Origin: an uncultured Bacilli bacterium | Lineage (GTDB): Bacteria > Bacillota_I > Bacilli_A > RF39 > UBA660 | Reading direction: 5' to 3' | NCBI GenBank assembly: GCA_947631045.1 | Contig: CANRJV010000005.1 | Location: 1-48,549, forward strand | Length of the DNA stretch: 48,549 nt | In this document: positions 34,901-42,493 of the stretch, piece by piece | Layout of the letters: the number at the start of each line of letters is the position of its first letter | Numbering within the stretch: the stretch's first letter is position 1 | Notes under the pieces: generated by a model | Database searches by the model: none | Told to the model about the DNA's origin: nothing | What the model saw: the letters and a program-made list of their open reading frames with translations, nothing else | Position numbers and translations under genes: made by a program

Positions 34901-34969
34901 CCATTTTTCTCTAATTTCTTCTTCTACTTTAGATACTTCTCGGTTATCTAAACTTTCAAATTTTCGCAT
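31904..34969 (-). CDS. ileS: Isoleucyl-tRNA synthetase
   Basis: 1021 residues from the ATG at 34969 (MRKFESLDNREV), which follows AAGGAGATG. An in-frame extension to 35050 only translates the T-box. It charges tRNA-Ile. The class I HIGH region is GPATANGMPGLHH, the PG[IL]HH variant seen in a subset of IleRS, and the KMSKS motif is QKMHKSKGN. The editing domain contains WTTTPWTLLANVA and the T-rich pocket. Zinc-like CPRCG, CWRCK and CPKCG motifs lie along the chain, and the tail is long, as in type 2 IleRS, many of which tolerate mupirocin. Control is by the T-box leader upstream. Confidence 0.96.
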   Translation of the reverse strand: MRKFESLDNREVSKVEEEIREKWLKDDILDKCIKNRDKSPYWVFHDGPATANGMPGLHHMLAKFLKDTFCKYKTMQGYKVLRKIGWDTHGLPVEVQVEKKLGFSSKGDIENYGIEKFNEECRKAVWENEKAFADLTNKMGQFIDLKNPYITYKNDYIETEWWILKKFFDEGLFYEGSKILPYCPRCGTGLASHEVAQGYKEVSVETVIVPMKKKDEDVYFLVWTTTPWTLLANVAICVNPHENYVLVKSMDYKFIIAEKLASKVLGDSYEVLETYKGKDLEYTEYEQLIPELKVNKKAFFVTCDDYVTMEDGTGIVHIAPAYGADDANVGKNYNLPYLNPVGEDGCYTEGPWKGMLVFDADKEVIKYLKENDKLFKKQKMVHNYPHCWRCKSPLIYYSKPSFYLEITKIKDKIIENNNTVNWYPAYVGEKRFGNWLENLNDWAISRSRYWGTPLPLWRCECGHDEMIGSRSELVERAIEDIDESIELHRPYVDDIHITCPKCGKTMSRCKDVIDCWFDSGSMPFAQYHYPFENQELFESQFPADFICEGIDQTRGWFYSLLVISTFVKGVSPYKNVLVNELLLDKNGQKMHKSKGNAIEPFTIMEKYGADTVRWYLPYVSPVWTPLKFDEDGLKEVYSKFFNPLKNTYNFFSMYATTDNIDIDKCDVKVEDREEIDKWLLSKYNSMLKEVTNGYEEYDLNKVVRIITNFVSEDLSNWYIRRCRNRFWGSALDNSKKAVYKTTYEVLVGLSKIIAPVVPYISEEVYTHLTGNYSVHLEDFPKYDESLINEALEEKMDLVRNLISLGRMVREDAKIKVRTPLKEAIIESAIYDKITDLVPLIEEELNVKVINHEDELSKYMNISLKPNYKEVGKIFGAKIKEYEEFLQHTSLDDLTHKEMKFNETVITKDMYEIKIASKEGFNVGVIDNLFIILNTNLTEDLILEGHAREFISKIQNMRKTIGLDISDRIIIYYDSEEFSEVIAKFSEYIQNETLAKEIISKHLDQEEINVNGIKVLVEITKA

Positions 34970-34982
34970 AAAAACATCTCCT

Positions 34983-35219
34983 TCTTTAAAAAAAATCCAT
35001 AAACAAAAGGGCGAAATTACCGCGGTACCACCTTTATTTATGAATTTCATTCATCTTCCTATTTTAACGCATCGCTGCGAGGCCAAAGTACTCTTCTTTC
35101 CTTTGGTTAGCTCCTAAGGGATATAAATTAAATCCTTTTTATTAGTTTGCACCAACCACTAATTCTCTTTAAAAAGTCCTTTAATTTACGTGTCTTATTC
35201 ATCGCCTTTAAATTTATAC
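34983..35219 (-). ncRNA. T-box riboswitch controlling ileS
   Basis: T-box AAAGGTGGTACCGCGG with TTTCGCCCTTT reads on the minus strand near 35037-35000. Stem I is long, with AGTGGTTGGTGCAAACTAAT and a specifier-loop sequence TTTATATCCC giving AUC (Ile). ATAAATAAAGG and CCTTTTGTTTAT enclose the antiterminator, followed by ATTTTTTTT. Uncharged tRNA-Ile should promote read-through. Confidence 0.95.
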
Positions 35220-35224
35220 TTTAA

Positions 35225-35253
35225 ATTATATGCAAAAACCCTCTTTTAGTCAA
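35225..35253 (-). promoter_or_regulatory. Promoter for the ileS T-box leader
   Basis: TTGACT, 17-bp spacer, TATAAT on the minus strand; near consensus. Confidence 0.9.
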
Positions 35254-35341
35254 CATCAAAATTTAAAAATAGCTATTCTTTACTCTATAATTTTTTTCTC
35301 TTTTATGATAAAATTATGAATAGTAGAAAAGGGGCTTAAAG

Positions 35342-36697
35342 ATGAATGATAATATATTTAGAGAATATGATATAAGAGGAAAATATCCCGCTGATTTAAA
35401 TGAAGATGTCGCTTATAAAATTGGCTTAGGCTATGGTTCTTTTTTACAAGAACATTTAAATATGAAAGCATGCATTGTTTCTCATGATAATAGACTTTCT
35501 AGTCCAAATCTTCATGATAGTCTAATTAAAGGTCTTATAGAAACGGGATTAAATGTTTACGATTATGGCCTTACGACTACCCCAATGCATTATTACGCAA
35601 GGCATGTGAATAATCTTTATGGCATTATGATTACGGCAAGCCACAATCCAAGCGATGAAAATGGCTTTAAATTCTCTTTTGACGAATACGCTAATGCCCG
35701 TGGCACCATGATTAAAGATTTTCAAAAATATATTGAAGAAGGAAAATTTTTAAAAGGCCAAGGAGAAATAATAAAAAAAGATATTAAAGATGAATATATT
35801 GATTATGTTATTAGTCATTTAAAATTTGGTAAAAGAAAAATCAAAGTTGTTCTAGACCCCGCGAATGGTGTAACTACAACTATCGCTAGAGAAATATTTT
35901 CCAAACTTAATATTGATTTAACTATTATTAACGAAGAAAATGATGGGCATTTTCCTAATCATCATCCAGACCCTTCGATTGAAGAAAATCTCCAAATGTT
36001 AAAAGACAAAGTCAAAGAAATTAAAGCCGATATTGGGATTGGCTTTGATGGTGATGGCGACCGGATTGGAATTGTTGATGAACTAGGTAACCGAGTTTCT
36101 ATTGAAGATTATGCCATTATTATTTTAAGAAATATTATTGATAAAGTTGATAACAAAAAATTCTTATATGATCCCAAATGTTCCGATTCTTTTAAAGATG
36201 AAATTGAAAGATTAGGAGCCACTCCTGTTATTTGCAGGACCGGTACTAGTTATACTCAAGAAAAAATTTTAAGAGAAAATATTCCTTTTGGTATTCAATA
36301 TGTCGGCCATATTTCTCTAAATGACCGATTATTTAGTACCGAAAGTGCTATGTATTCTTCTTTAAGATTAATTGAAGTCTTAAGTAAAACCGATAAATCT
36401 TTAAGTGAACTTGTTAACACTATTCCGCATTACCCAAATACCCCCGAAGAAAAATTTGCTTCTAAAGATAATATCAAACACGAAGTTATAGAAAAAATCC
36501 AAAAATATTGTGATAACAAACATTGGCAATATTTAGAAATTGATGGCTTAAAAGTTTTATTTAAAGATGCCTGGGCTTATGTTAGATGCAGTAATACAGG
36601 TCCTAACTTAACATTAAGATGCGAAGCCAAAAAAAAGGAAGATTTAGAAAATCTTCATCAAATATTCTTAGCTTTAATTAATATGTATAATAAGTAA
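35342..36697 (+). CDS. Phosphohexomutase (phosphomannomutase/phosphoglucomutase family), divergent
   Basis: 451 residues of the alpha-D-phosphohexomutase fold. The phosphoserine loop TASHNPSDENGFK and metal loop GFDGDGDRIG are intact, so phosphoryl transfer should work. The sugar-binding loop, normally GE-x-SGH, reads GIQYVGHISL, and the phosphate-binding RxSNTEP reads RCSNTGP; both conserved glutamates are lost. Substrate is therefore uncertain. Hexose-1,6 interconversion feeding the nucleotidyltransferase at 2724-3623 is possible. AAAGGGG precedes the ATG. It is divergent from ileS and ends in a terminator shared with deoD. Confidence 0.88.
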   Translation: MNDNIFREYDIRGKYPADLNEDVAYKIGLGYGSFLQEHLNMKACIVSHDNRLSSPNLHDSLIKGLIETGLNVYDYGLTTTPMHYYARHVNNLYGIMITASHNPSDENGFKFSFDEYANARGTMIKDFQKYIEEGKFLKGQGEIIKKDIKDEYIDYVISHLKFGKRKIKVVLDPANGVTTTIAREIFSKLNIDLTIINEENDGHFPNHHPDPSIEENLQMLKDKVKEIKADIGIGFDGDGDRIGIVDELGNRVSIEDYAIIILRNIIDKVDNKKFLYDPKCSDSFKDEIERLGATPVICRTGTSYTQEKILRENIPFGIQYVGHISLNDRLFSTESAMYSSLRLIEVLSKTDKSLSELVNTIPHYPNTPEEKFASKDNIKHEVIEKIQKYCDNKHWQYLEIDGLKVLFKDAWAYVRCSNTGPNLTLRCEAKKKEDLENLHQIFLALINMYNK

Positions 36698-36717
36698 CTA
36701 AATGGTTACTTTTTTAT
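36693..36717 (+). terminator. Terminator of the phosphohexomutase gene
   Basis: AGTAAC (36693-36698) pairs with GTTACT (36705-36710) and is followed by TTTTTTATTTT. It overlaps the stop codons of both convergent genes. Confidence 0.8.
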
Positions 36718-37469
36718 TTTATGATAGATTCTAAAGCTAAAGTAATCATTTCGTTTAAACTAGTTTGTCTTTCTTCCCCACTTAAAACGGTTTTGCTAAA
36801 TTTAGAATCCACGGCCGTTAAAATACAAGATGCTTCTTTTTGAAAATGATTAGCAATATGGAATAAAGCAAAAGCTTCCATTTCTTCACCCATAATATCT
36901 AATTCTTTCGGAATCCGATTTAAAACCCGATCATAATCAATATAAGGTCCAAAAACATCCATTGTCGTGACATCGCCCACATGAATTTTATAATTTAATT
37001 CTTCCGCTGTTTCGATAATTGTATTATTTAAAGTATTAGATGGATAAGTAATATGTTTATCATAATCATCAAAAGTATAAGCAAAATTACTTTCCGAATA
37101 AGCACTTTTAGCTAAAATTAATTCGGGAACTTTAACAGTTGGTTTAACGGCTCCACAAGTTCCAATCCGAATAATTTTTTCAACATCAAAATAATGGAAT
37201 AACTCCCAAGCATATATCCCCATACTAGGCATACCCATGCCAGAAGCCATAACCGTTACTCTTACTCCTTTATAAAATCCCGTATAGCCTAACATATTTC
37301 TTAAATTAGCCACATTTTTCTCTTCAATAACAAATTCATCATGAATAGCATTATCTAAAAAATGCTCGGCAATATATTTCGCTCTTAAAGGATCTCCCGG
37401 CATTAATACTAATGGCGCAATACTTCCCTTTTCAGCATTAATATGAATTGGTTCATCTCCAATAAACAT
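36714..37469 (-). CDS. deoD: Purine nucleoside phosphorylase, DeoD type
   Basis: 251 residues. It splits purine (deoxy)ribonucleosides with phosphate for salvage. MPGDPLRAKYIAEHFL carries the phosphate site, RIGTCGAVKPTVKVPELILA the central sheet, and DIMGEEMEAFALF the ribose-contacting Met-Glu. The catalytic Asp is in LTAVDSKF (usually TVSD). The length is close to E. coli DeoD plus a few residues. AGGAGATGATAA precedes the ATG. It is a single-gene unit. Confidence 0.96.
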   Translation of the reverse strand: MFIGDEPIHINAEKGSIAPLVLMPGDPLRAKYIAEHFLDNAIHDEFVIEEKNVANLRNMLGYTGFYKGVRVTVMASGMGMPSMGIYAWELFHYFDVEKIIRIGTCGAVKPTVKVPELILAKSAYSESNFAYTFDDYDKHITYPSNTLNNTIIETAEELNYKIHVGDVTTMDVFGPYIDYDRVLNRIPKELDIMGEEMEAFALFHIANHFQKEASCILTAVDSKFSKTVLSGEERQTSLNEMITLALESIIK

Positions 37470-37496
37470 TATTTATCATCTCCTAATTTAATAATA

Positions 37497-37538
37497 AAGA
37501 AAAAAAAGAATTAAGAAAATATCTTTCTTAGTTCTTTT
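37497..37538 (-). terminator. Terminator of the 38014-39531/37548-38021 operon
   Basis: AAAGAAtTAAGAAA, loop ATATC, TTTCTTAgTTCTTT (one T-G wobble) with TTTTTTTTCTTTATT following on the minus strand. Confidence 0.85.
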
Positions 37539-37547
37539 GACGCTTAT

Positions 37548-38021
37548 TTACATAATAATTTGATTAGCATTTTTAAAATCTAAAGCCGCAACCTCCACAA
37601 AGTCTTCACTTCCGATAATCGTTACTAAATCATTTAAATAGGCATTATAATTAGTGGCATAATCTAATTTCAAAGTAATATTTAAATTATAACTTTGATA
37701 AATTTTATTGGCTCTTTTGACTAAATAAGTATTAACTCCCACATTACTTTCATTTATATGTATGGTAAATTCACCTTCATAAAATATAACATCATGAATA
37801 ATTCTTAAAGTAGTTAAAACGTCCCCTTCCGTTAAAATTATCTTCCCTACAATGGGACCATCTAAAGTTTTATCACTACTCGAAAACTCTAAAAAATTAA
37901 TGATATCATCACTAGTGGGACTAAGCCCTAAAGAATTATCGGCATTAACTAAAATATCAAAAGCCTCTTTATCATCTTTAATATAATCTAGTAATTTTCG
38001 ATAAATAAAGATATTATTCAT
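37548..38021 (-). CDS. Uncharacterised protein (157 aa)
   Basis: Not recognised. 157 residues, no signal peptide or membrane segment, mixed alpha/beta in appearance (VGKIILTEGDVLTTLRIIHD, then YEGEFTIHINESNVGVNTYL). The start overlaps the end of the 505-residue gene by eight bases, so the two are translationally coupled and probably act together. A strong terminator follows it. Confidence 0.7.
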   Translation of the reverse strand: MNNIFIYRKLLDYIKDDKEAFDILVNADNSLGLSPTSDDIINFLEFSSSDKTLDGPIVGKIILTEGDVLTTLRIIHDVIFYEGEFTIHINESNVGVNTYLVKRANKIYQSYNLNITLKLDYATNYNAYLNDLVTIIGSEDFVEVAALDFKNANQIIM

Positions 38022-39531
38022 AACTTAAAGTCTCACTTTCTAAATTATTCATAAAATCTACCACCGTATTAATCTTTTCACTCATTTGCTCATTATTAAT
38101 GGCATCATAAAGAGTTGTTTGCCAGCTTTCAAAAGAAGTATGATATAATCTTTTACTATTTGGAATAGTTTTGATATAACTAATTAAATCAGCCTTAGGC
38201 ATTTTACTCATTTCTAAAAAATTATCAATATTCATGACGTAAGTCGCCGCATATTTAACTGGTATTTGCCGTTCTTCATTGTCCCAAAATTTTTCTAAAA
38301 TAACAACCCCGTTAGCATAGAAAAAAGCATAATAACCGCCAAAACTTTGGCTTAACCCTTTAAAAGGACGCCCAATAAAATTGGAATTTTCTAAAGTTGT
38401 TATTCTTTCGTTTACTTCTCTTACTAATGTATCATAATCTTTAGTTTTACTTGGTTTATTATTTACTCCTGTACTTTTACCTTGCGGAATACTATTTCCT
38501 TCTGGTAGTAACTCCCAATTTAAAGTAATTTCTTGATCATATAAGTGATTAAACTTTTCCATAAAATTGATATCCCGATAAATATTTTCTTCGCCCTCTT
38601 TAATCGGAGGCATATTAATCTCTTTAATTTCCGGATGCATAATTCTTAAGGCATGATACTCTTCATGAAAATTCCACCGCGAATATCTCCGCAATTTTGC
38701 CATACTTGGTAAAATATAAGTTATTCTTGGGTCATATCTTTTATTAGTTTTAATCATCTCTTCAATGGCTTTTTTATAAAACATTAAGTATTGATAACAA
38801 TTGGGTAAAGGCCCTTCTTTTTTACTTACACAATATTCATAAATTATTTTAGCAAACATTAAAGAGAATGTATCATCATCAAAACAACTAGCAAGTTCAT
38901 GATAATCAACTGACTGGTCAAAAAAATCTCCTAAGCGTGGCATTCCTGCAATTAAATCTTGAAATATTTTATAACTTTTTTCAATATATTCCCGAAATTC
39001 TTCGCCTTTTCCATATATTTCATAATCTTCTCTTGCTACTTCGAAATACTCGGAATTTATCTCTTTATCAATAACATCTTTTAACTTCAAAGCCTTAGTT
39101 TTAAAGGCCTCTACTAAAGCTAAATTTATTGCTTCTCTTCCCTTTGAATATTCTTCAATTAAACCATTAATAAAATTTCTTTGTTCTTCTTTTGTTTTGC
39201 CATAACGGTCTAAATGATGATTAACTAATTCAATTAAGGAAATATAAAAATGATGTTCGGAATATTTAAGCATTCTTCCTATTTTATTTTCATTAGGTAA
39301 TGAAACCATGAAAGCTAAATTTTTTAAAATGGCTTCATTGTGAAAAATGGCCAATAAAGGTTCTTGATAGGTTTTAAGATAAAATTGGGCAAATTTATTT
39401 TGACCATTTTCTTTTAAAGAATTTTCAAAAAGATTATCAAGTGAAAAAGTCCAATAACCATCATAAGAAGGAATTGGATTAAAAACTGCCTCAACATAAT
39501 TCATTTGTTTAAAGCACTCCGATATGGCCAT
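38014..39531 (-). CDS. Uncharacterised protein (505 aa)
   Basis: Not recognised. 505 residues, soluble, largely helical and rich in Tyr, Phe and Glu. It contains FHEEYHALRIMHPE near residue 295, which includes an H-E-x2-H, but the flanks are polar and there is no convincing third zinc ligand. A Ser/Lys-rich linker (GNSIPQGKSTGVNNKPSKTK) near 350 separates a C-terminal segment beginning ITTLENSNFIGRPFKGLSQS. It is translationally coupled to the 157-residue protein. The ribosome site (AAGTGATT) is weak. Confidence 0.7.
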   Translation of the reverse strand: MAISECFKQMNYVEAVFNPIPSYDGYWTFSLDNLFENSLKENGQNKFAQFYLKTYQEPLLAIFHNEAILKNLAFMVSLPNENKIGRMLKYSEHHFYISLIELVNHHLDRYGKTKEEQRNFINGLIEEYSKGREAINLALVEAFKTKALKLKDVIDKEINSEYFEVAREDYEIYGKGEEFREYIEKSYKIFQDLIAGMPRLGDFFDQSVDYHELASCFDDDTFSLMFAKIIYEYCVSKKEGPLPNCYQYLMFYKKAIEEMIKTNKRYDPRITYILPSMAKLRRYSRWNFHEEYHALRIMHPEIKEINMPPIKEGEENIYRDINFMEKFNHLYDQEITLNWELLPEGNSIPQGKSTGVNNKPSKTKDYDTLVREVNERITTLENSNFIGRPFKGLSQSFGGYYAFFYANGVVILEKFWDNEERQIPVKYAATYVMNIDNFLEMSKMPKADLISYIKTIPNSKRLYHTSFESWQTTLYDAINNEQMSEKINTVVDFMNNLESETLSYE

Positions 39532-39674
39532 ACAATCACTTTCTATTCTAAACTTATTATAGCATTATTTTAACTTTTATAAAACAATTAGAATTTTACT
39601 TTACAGATGTTTAAGAATACAAAAACTTTCAACGCAGCTAGTACGTACAGTAGGAATATATCAAACATAACTTT

Positions 39675-40526
39675 TTATATAGTAACTTCCTCTTCGCTTA
39701 AAATATTGGTTATGTATTCTAACGAATCTAATAAATTTTCAAAAGATATATTACTAGAATATGGAGCAGTAATCTGATAATTTTTCCACAATTTAATAAG
39801 TTGCTCATTTGATTTCATATTATTTAATTGTTCTTTAATATTTTCTACATTTAATTCAGTTTCTCTATAATTGAAAGTATTTTTTATTGCTAAAACAAGA
39901 TTTTTAAAATTTATTTTTTCTTTATTATCATTTATCAAAACATAAATATCATAAAAATCTTTCATTCTAGTATTATATATATCTCTTTCTATAATAGTTT
40001 GATATTTTTCAGCAATTAAAGTTTCCAATGTATAAGCCAGAATTGGTATTTTCTTATCTTCAAAATGGGAATTATACATATAGAGAATTTCTCTTGGAGT
40101 TATTCTATCCCCTGTTGTAAGTTCTATAGCAAGATAAACTTTTAAATTATCCATTGTTGCTAATATGTTTATCTTAAATCCACCATACTCATTATCTTCT
40201 CTTATATCTTTAATATTTTCAATTTTAAATTTTATGCCATCATCAACTTTGGTATTTAATATTTCTGTTATTATTTCTATTACATTATCTTTCTCAAGTG
40301 GCAAACTCTTTAATGTTGCGTCCATATCCTTTGTTGTTCTTTCGTCATCACCAATAATAGAAGAAAGTAATAATCCACCTTTTAAAATAATATTATGTTT
40401 ATATTTGCTTTCTGAAAGTCTTTCTAAAATATGCTCAAAAAAATACATTTGATATAGTTGGGCTGATACATTACTATTTCCTTTGGCTTTCTTTGAAATA
40501 ATACTTCTTAATTTGTCTTTATCCAC
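39675..40526 (-). CDS. AbiEii-type nucleotidyltransferase toxin
   Basis: 283 residues. N-terminal NIILKGGLLLSSIIGDDERT then TKDMDATLK carries the nucleotidyltransferase signature (KGG, and T-K-D-x-D metal aspartates), as in the type IV toxin AbiEii/MenT class, which transfers nucleotides to tRNA and blocks growth during phage attack. The C-terminal helical region has YTLETLIAEKYQTIIER and MKDFYDIYVL. It starts with GTG, sharing the G of the antitoxin's TAG (TAGTG), behind GGAGG. It is the second gene of the abiE pair. Carriage of a defence cassette between housekeeping genes suggests acquisition. Confidence 0.92.
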   Translation of the reverse strand: MDKDKLRSIISKKAKGNSNVSAQLYQMYFFEHILERLSESKYKHNIILKGGLLLSSIIGDDERTTKDMDATLKSLPLEKDNVIEIITEILNTKVDDGIKFKIENIKDIREDNEYGGFKINILATMDNLKVYLAIELTTGDRITPREILYMYNSHFEDKKIPILAYTLETLIAEKYQTIIERDIYNTRMKDFYDIYVLINDNKEKINFKNLVLAIKNTFNYRETELNVENIKEQLNNMKSNEQLIKLWKNYQITAPYSSNISFENLLDSLEYITNILSEEEVTI

Positions 40527-41116
40527 TATATCAATACCTCCATATATTCACTTACTTTCTTTTCAATTTTCATAATTTTGGCATACTTGGTAAGTTTGCT
40601 TAAATTTTTATTTTTACTTCTAGCGTACTCTTTTAGGGCTTTTGAAAATATTTCACCATCAATTTTATTTCTATTTTTAATAATATCACAAATTGTTCTC
40701 TCAATATCATATACTTTAATTTTCATACCAAAAGGAGATGTCATTTCTATTGCACCTAAATCTAAAATATTTCTATTTACAAAGCTAATAATTACATTTT
40801 TATCTTTTTGTAAAACTCCACTATAATCATTAGGCAAAGTGATATTGTATAAAAGAGGTGTACGATCTGATAAATTATGCAAATATAAAGCAGTAGCCAA
40901 TGAAAATCTGGCATTTTTACTTTTAGAGGCTATTTTATAATATTCATCTTCTATATAATTAGGAAGTCCATAATAGCCTTTTGAAATTCTTATTAATGTT
41001 CCTTTCTTTACCATGTTTGTCAAAAATTTTTTATCAATGCCATTATTTACAACTTCTTTGGTTGTAATATAACCATTATTTTTTTCAACAATTTTTAAAA
41101 TTTTATCATAATTCAT
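40526..41116 (-). CDS. AbiEi-type antitoxin/transcriptional repressor
   Basis: 196 residues from the ATG at 41116 (GGTG eight bases before); the 13-residue upstream extension would cross the operator and is rejected. The N-terminal winged helix (YDKILKIVEKNNGYITTKEV, then RISKGYYGLP) is followed by the AbiEi C-terminal domain (SFVNRNILDLGAIEMTSPFG and YDIERTICDIIKNR). In characterised AbiE systems this protein represses its own promoter by binding inverted repeats and counters the toxin without a stable complex. The stop overlaps the toxin start by one base. Confidence 0.92.
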   Translation of the reverse strand: MNYDKILKIVEKNNGYITTKEVVNNGIDKKFLTNMVKKGTLIRISKGYYGLPNYIEDEYYKIASKSKNARFSLATALYLHNLSDRTPLLYNITLPNDYSGVLQKDKNVIISFVNRNILDLGAIEMTSPFGMKIKVYDIERTICDIIKNRNKIDGEIFSKALKEYARSKNKNLSKLTKYAKIMKIEKKVSEYMEVLI

Positions 41117-41138
41117 AATTTTACACCGTTCTCTTTCT

Positions 41139-41164
41139 AACTGAAATTTTATCATTTATCAGTT
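41139..41164 (-). promoter_or_regulatory. Inverted repeat upstream of the abiE pair
   Basis: AACTGA (41139-41144) and TCAGTT (41159-41164) lie just upstream of the antitoxin start, where AbiEi operators are expected. The -10 is probably within the A/T-rich interval between the arms. Confidence 0.5.
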
Positions 41165-41238
41165 TAAAAGTGAATGGTTTTTTAAAAATTTTTTATTTTT
41201 TTGTTCTTTTTAATACGACTAAATAGTTGATTTTTCCT

Positions 41239-42441
41239 TTATTTATATTGCATTTTTAGAACACAAAAACTTTCTATATGTTCCGTATTAGGAAACATAT
41301 CTAAAAGAATAAATTCTTTAATTTCATATTTATCTAAAAATAAATTTAAATCTCTTCCTAAAGTTTGAGGATTACAAGAAATATAAATAATTTTTGGGAT
41401 ATTTTCTTCCTTTATTTTTTGAATTATGTCTTTATTAACCCCACTCCTTGGTGGGTCTAAAATAATTGTATCAAAATATGAAGTTATCTTATCTTTAACT
41501 TCTTTAGTATCCGACGCGATAAATTCTAAATTTTCACGCTTATTAATTACTTTATTTAAATTAGCATCTCTAACCGCATTAGGAATTATTTCGACTCCTA
41601 AAGTCTTTTGAACATTTTTACTTGTTGCTATACTAAGAGTTCCTACCCCACAGTAAAAATCTAAAACATGAAGACTATCCCTAGTATTATTGGAGATTAA
41701 ATTAAATAACTCAGAACAAATATAAGGATTTACTTGAAAGAAAGAATCATAACTAATTTTAAATAAATAATCATTAATTTGATCCATTAAATATTCTTCT
41801 CCATAAAGACACTTCCCATTATGAATAATTCCCACGATAGGATAATTATGAATTAGCCATTCTTTATTTTCTAATTCTCGCTTGCTTTCACAAATTAATA
41901 AAATTTCACCCTTATAATTAATTCTAATGGTAACATTGCCATTTTGAATATTTAATTTATTTAAATCTTTTAATAAATTATTAATTTTTTCATTGGCTAA
42001 ATAACAATAATCAATTTTTAAAGGTAAATGGGTTTCAGGTTCATAAAAACAAACTTCATTATTTATTATTTTTAATGTTAATTTATTACGATAATGATAT
42101 TGTTCTTTACTTTTAATAATTTTCTTTACTTCATAAGGGATTTTATTTTTTCTTAAAATAGCATTTACCTTATCTAACTTGTAAGATAGAGCTTCGCTAA
42201 GAGATATGTGCATTAAATCACAGCCGCCACACCTCGTAAAATAAGGGCAAATAGGTTTTATTCTCTTTTTAGAAGGAACCACTAATTTTCTAATCTTTCC
42301 TTCTAAATAATTTTTCTTTTCTAAAGTAATTGCCACTTCAACTATATCCCCAGGAAAAGTTTTAGGCACAAAAATAATCTTGTTATTTAAATAACCAATG
42401 CCTCTTCCTAAATTGTCCATTTTTATAATTTCTACTTCCAT
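41239..42441 (-). CDS. 23S rRNA (uracil-5-)-methyltransferase, TrmA/RlmD family
   Basis: 400 residues. It methylates C5 of a uridine in RNA using SAM. A short TRAM-like N-terminus (GDIVEVAITLEKKNYLEGKI) is followed by a 4Fe-4S cluster site with Cys65, Cys71 and Cys74 (CPYFTRCGGC) and a later Cys in DYCYLA. The Rossmann core has LDFYCGVGTLSIA and ILDPPRSG, and the catalytic cysteine is in YISCNPQTLGRDL. In Bacillus, RlmCD modifies both U747 and U1939; which sites are modified here is unknown. It is a single-gene unit between abiE and the 637-residue gene. Confidence 0.93.
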   Translation of the reverse strand: MEVEIIKMDNLGRGIGYLNNKIIFVPKTFPGDIVEVAITLEKKNYLEGKIRKLVVPSKKRIKPICPYFTRCGGCDLMHISLSEALSYKLDKVNAILRKNKIPYEVKKIIKSKEQYHYRNKLTLKIINNEVCFYEPETHLPLKIDYCYLANEKINNLLKDLNKLNIQNGNVTIRINYKGEILLICESKRELENKEWLIHNYPIVGIIHNGKCLYGEEYLMDQINDYLFKISYDSFFQVNPYICSELFNLISNNTRDSLHVLDFYCGVGTLSIATSKNVQKTLGVEIIPNAVRDANLNKVINKRENLEFIASDTKEVKDKITSYFDTIILDPPRSGVNKDIIQKIKEENIPKIIYISCNPQTLGRDLNLFLDKYEIKEFILLDMFPNTEHIESFCVLKMQYK

Positions 42442-42459
42442 AAATATAAATATAGCATA

Positions 42460-42493
42460 ATTTAAGAAAAGAAAAAAGAGGCAACTACCTCTT
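42460..42493 (-). terminator. Terminator of the 637-residue protein gene
   Basis: AAGAGG (42476-42481) pairs with CCTCTT (42488-42493), followed on the minus strand by TTTTTTCTTTTCTT. Confidence 0.8.

Noticed and set aside
34970-35050. 27-residue N-terminal extension of IleRS
   Set aside because: It translates the T-box and terminator; the ATG at 34969 has a good ribosome site and begins with conserved IleRS sequence.
38600-38700. HExxH in the 505-aa orphan as a metalloprotease site
   Set aside because: Polar surroundings and no third ligand; probably fortuitous.
39588-39668. 26-codon hydrophobic ORF just downstream of the AbiE toxin
   Set aside because: It lacks a Shine-Dalgarno and lies in DNA of odd composition; short hydrophobic ORFs arise easily by chance here.
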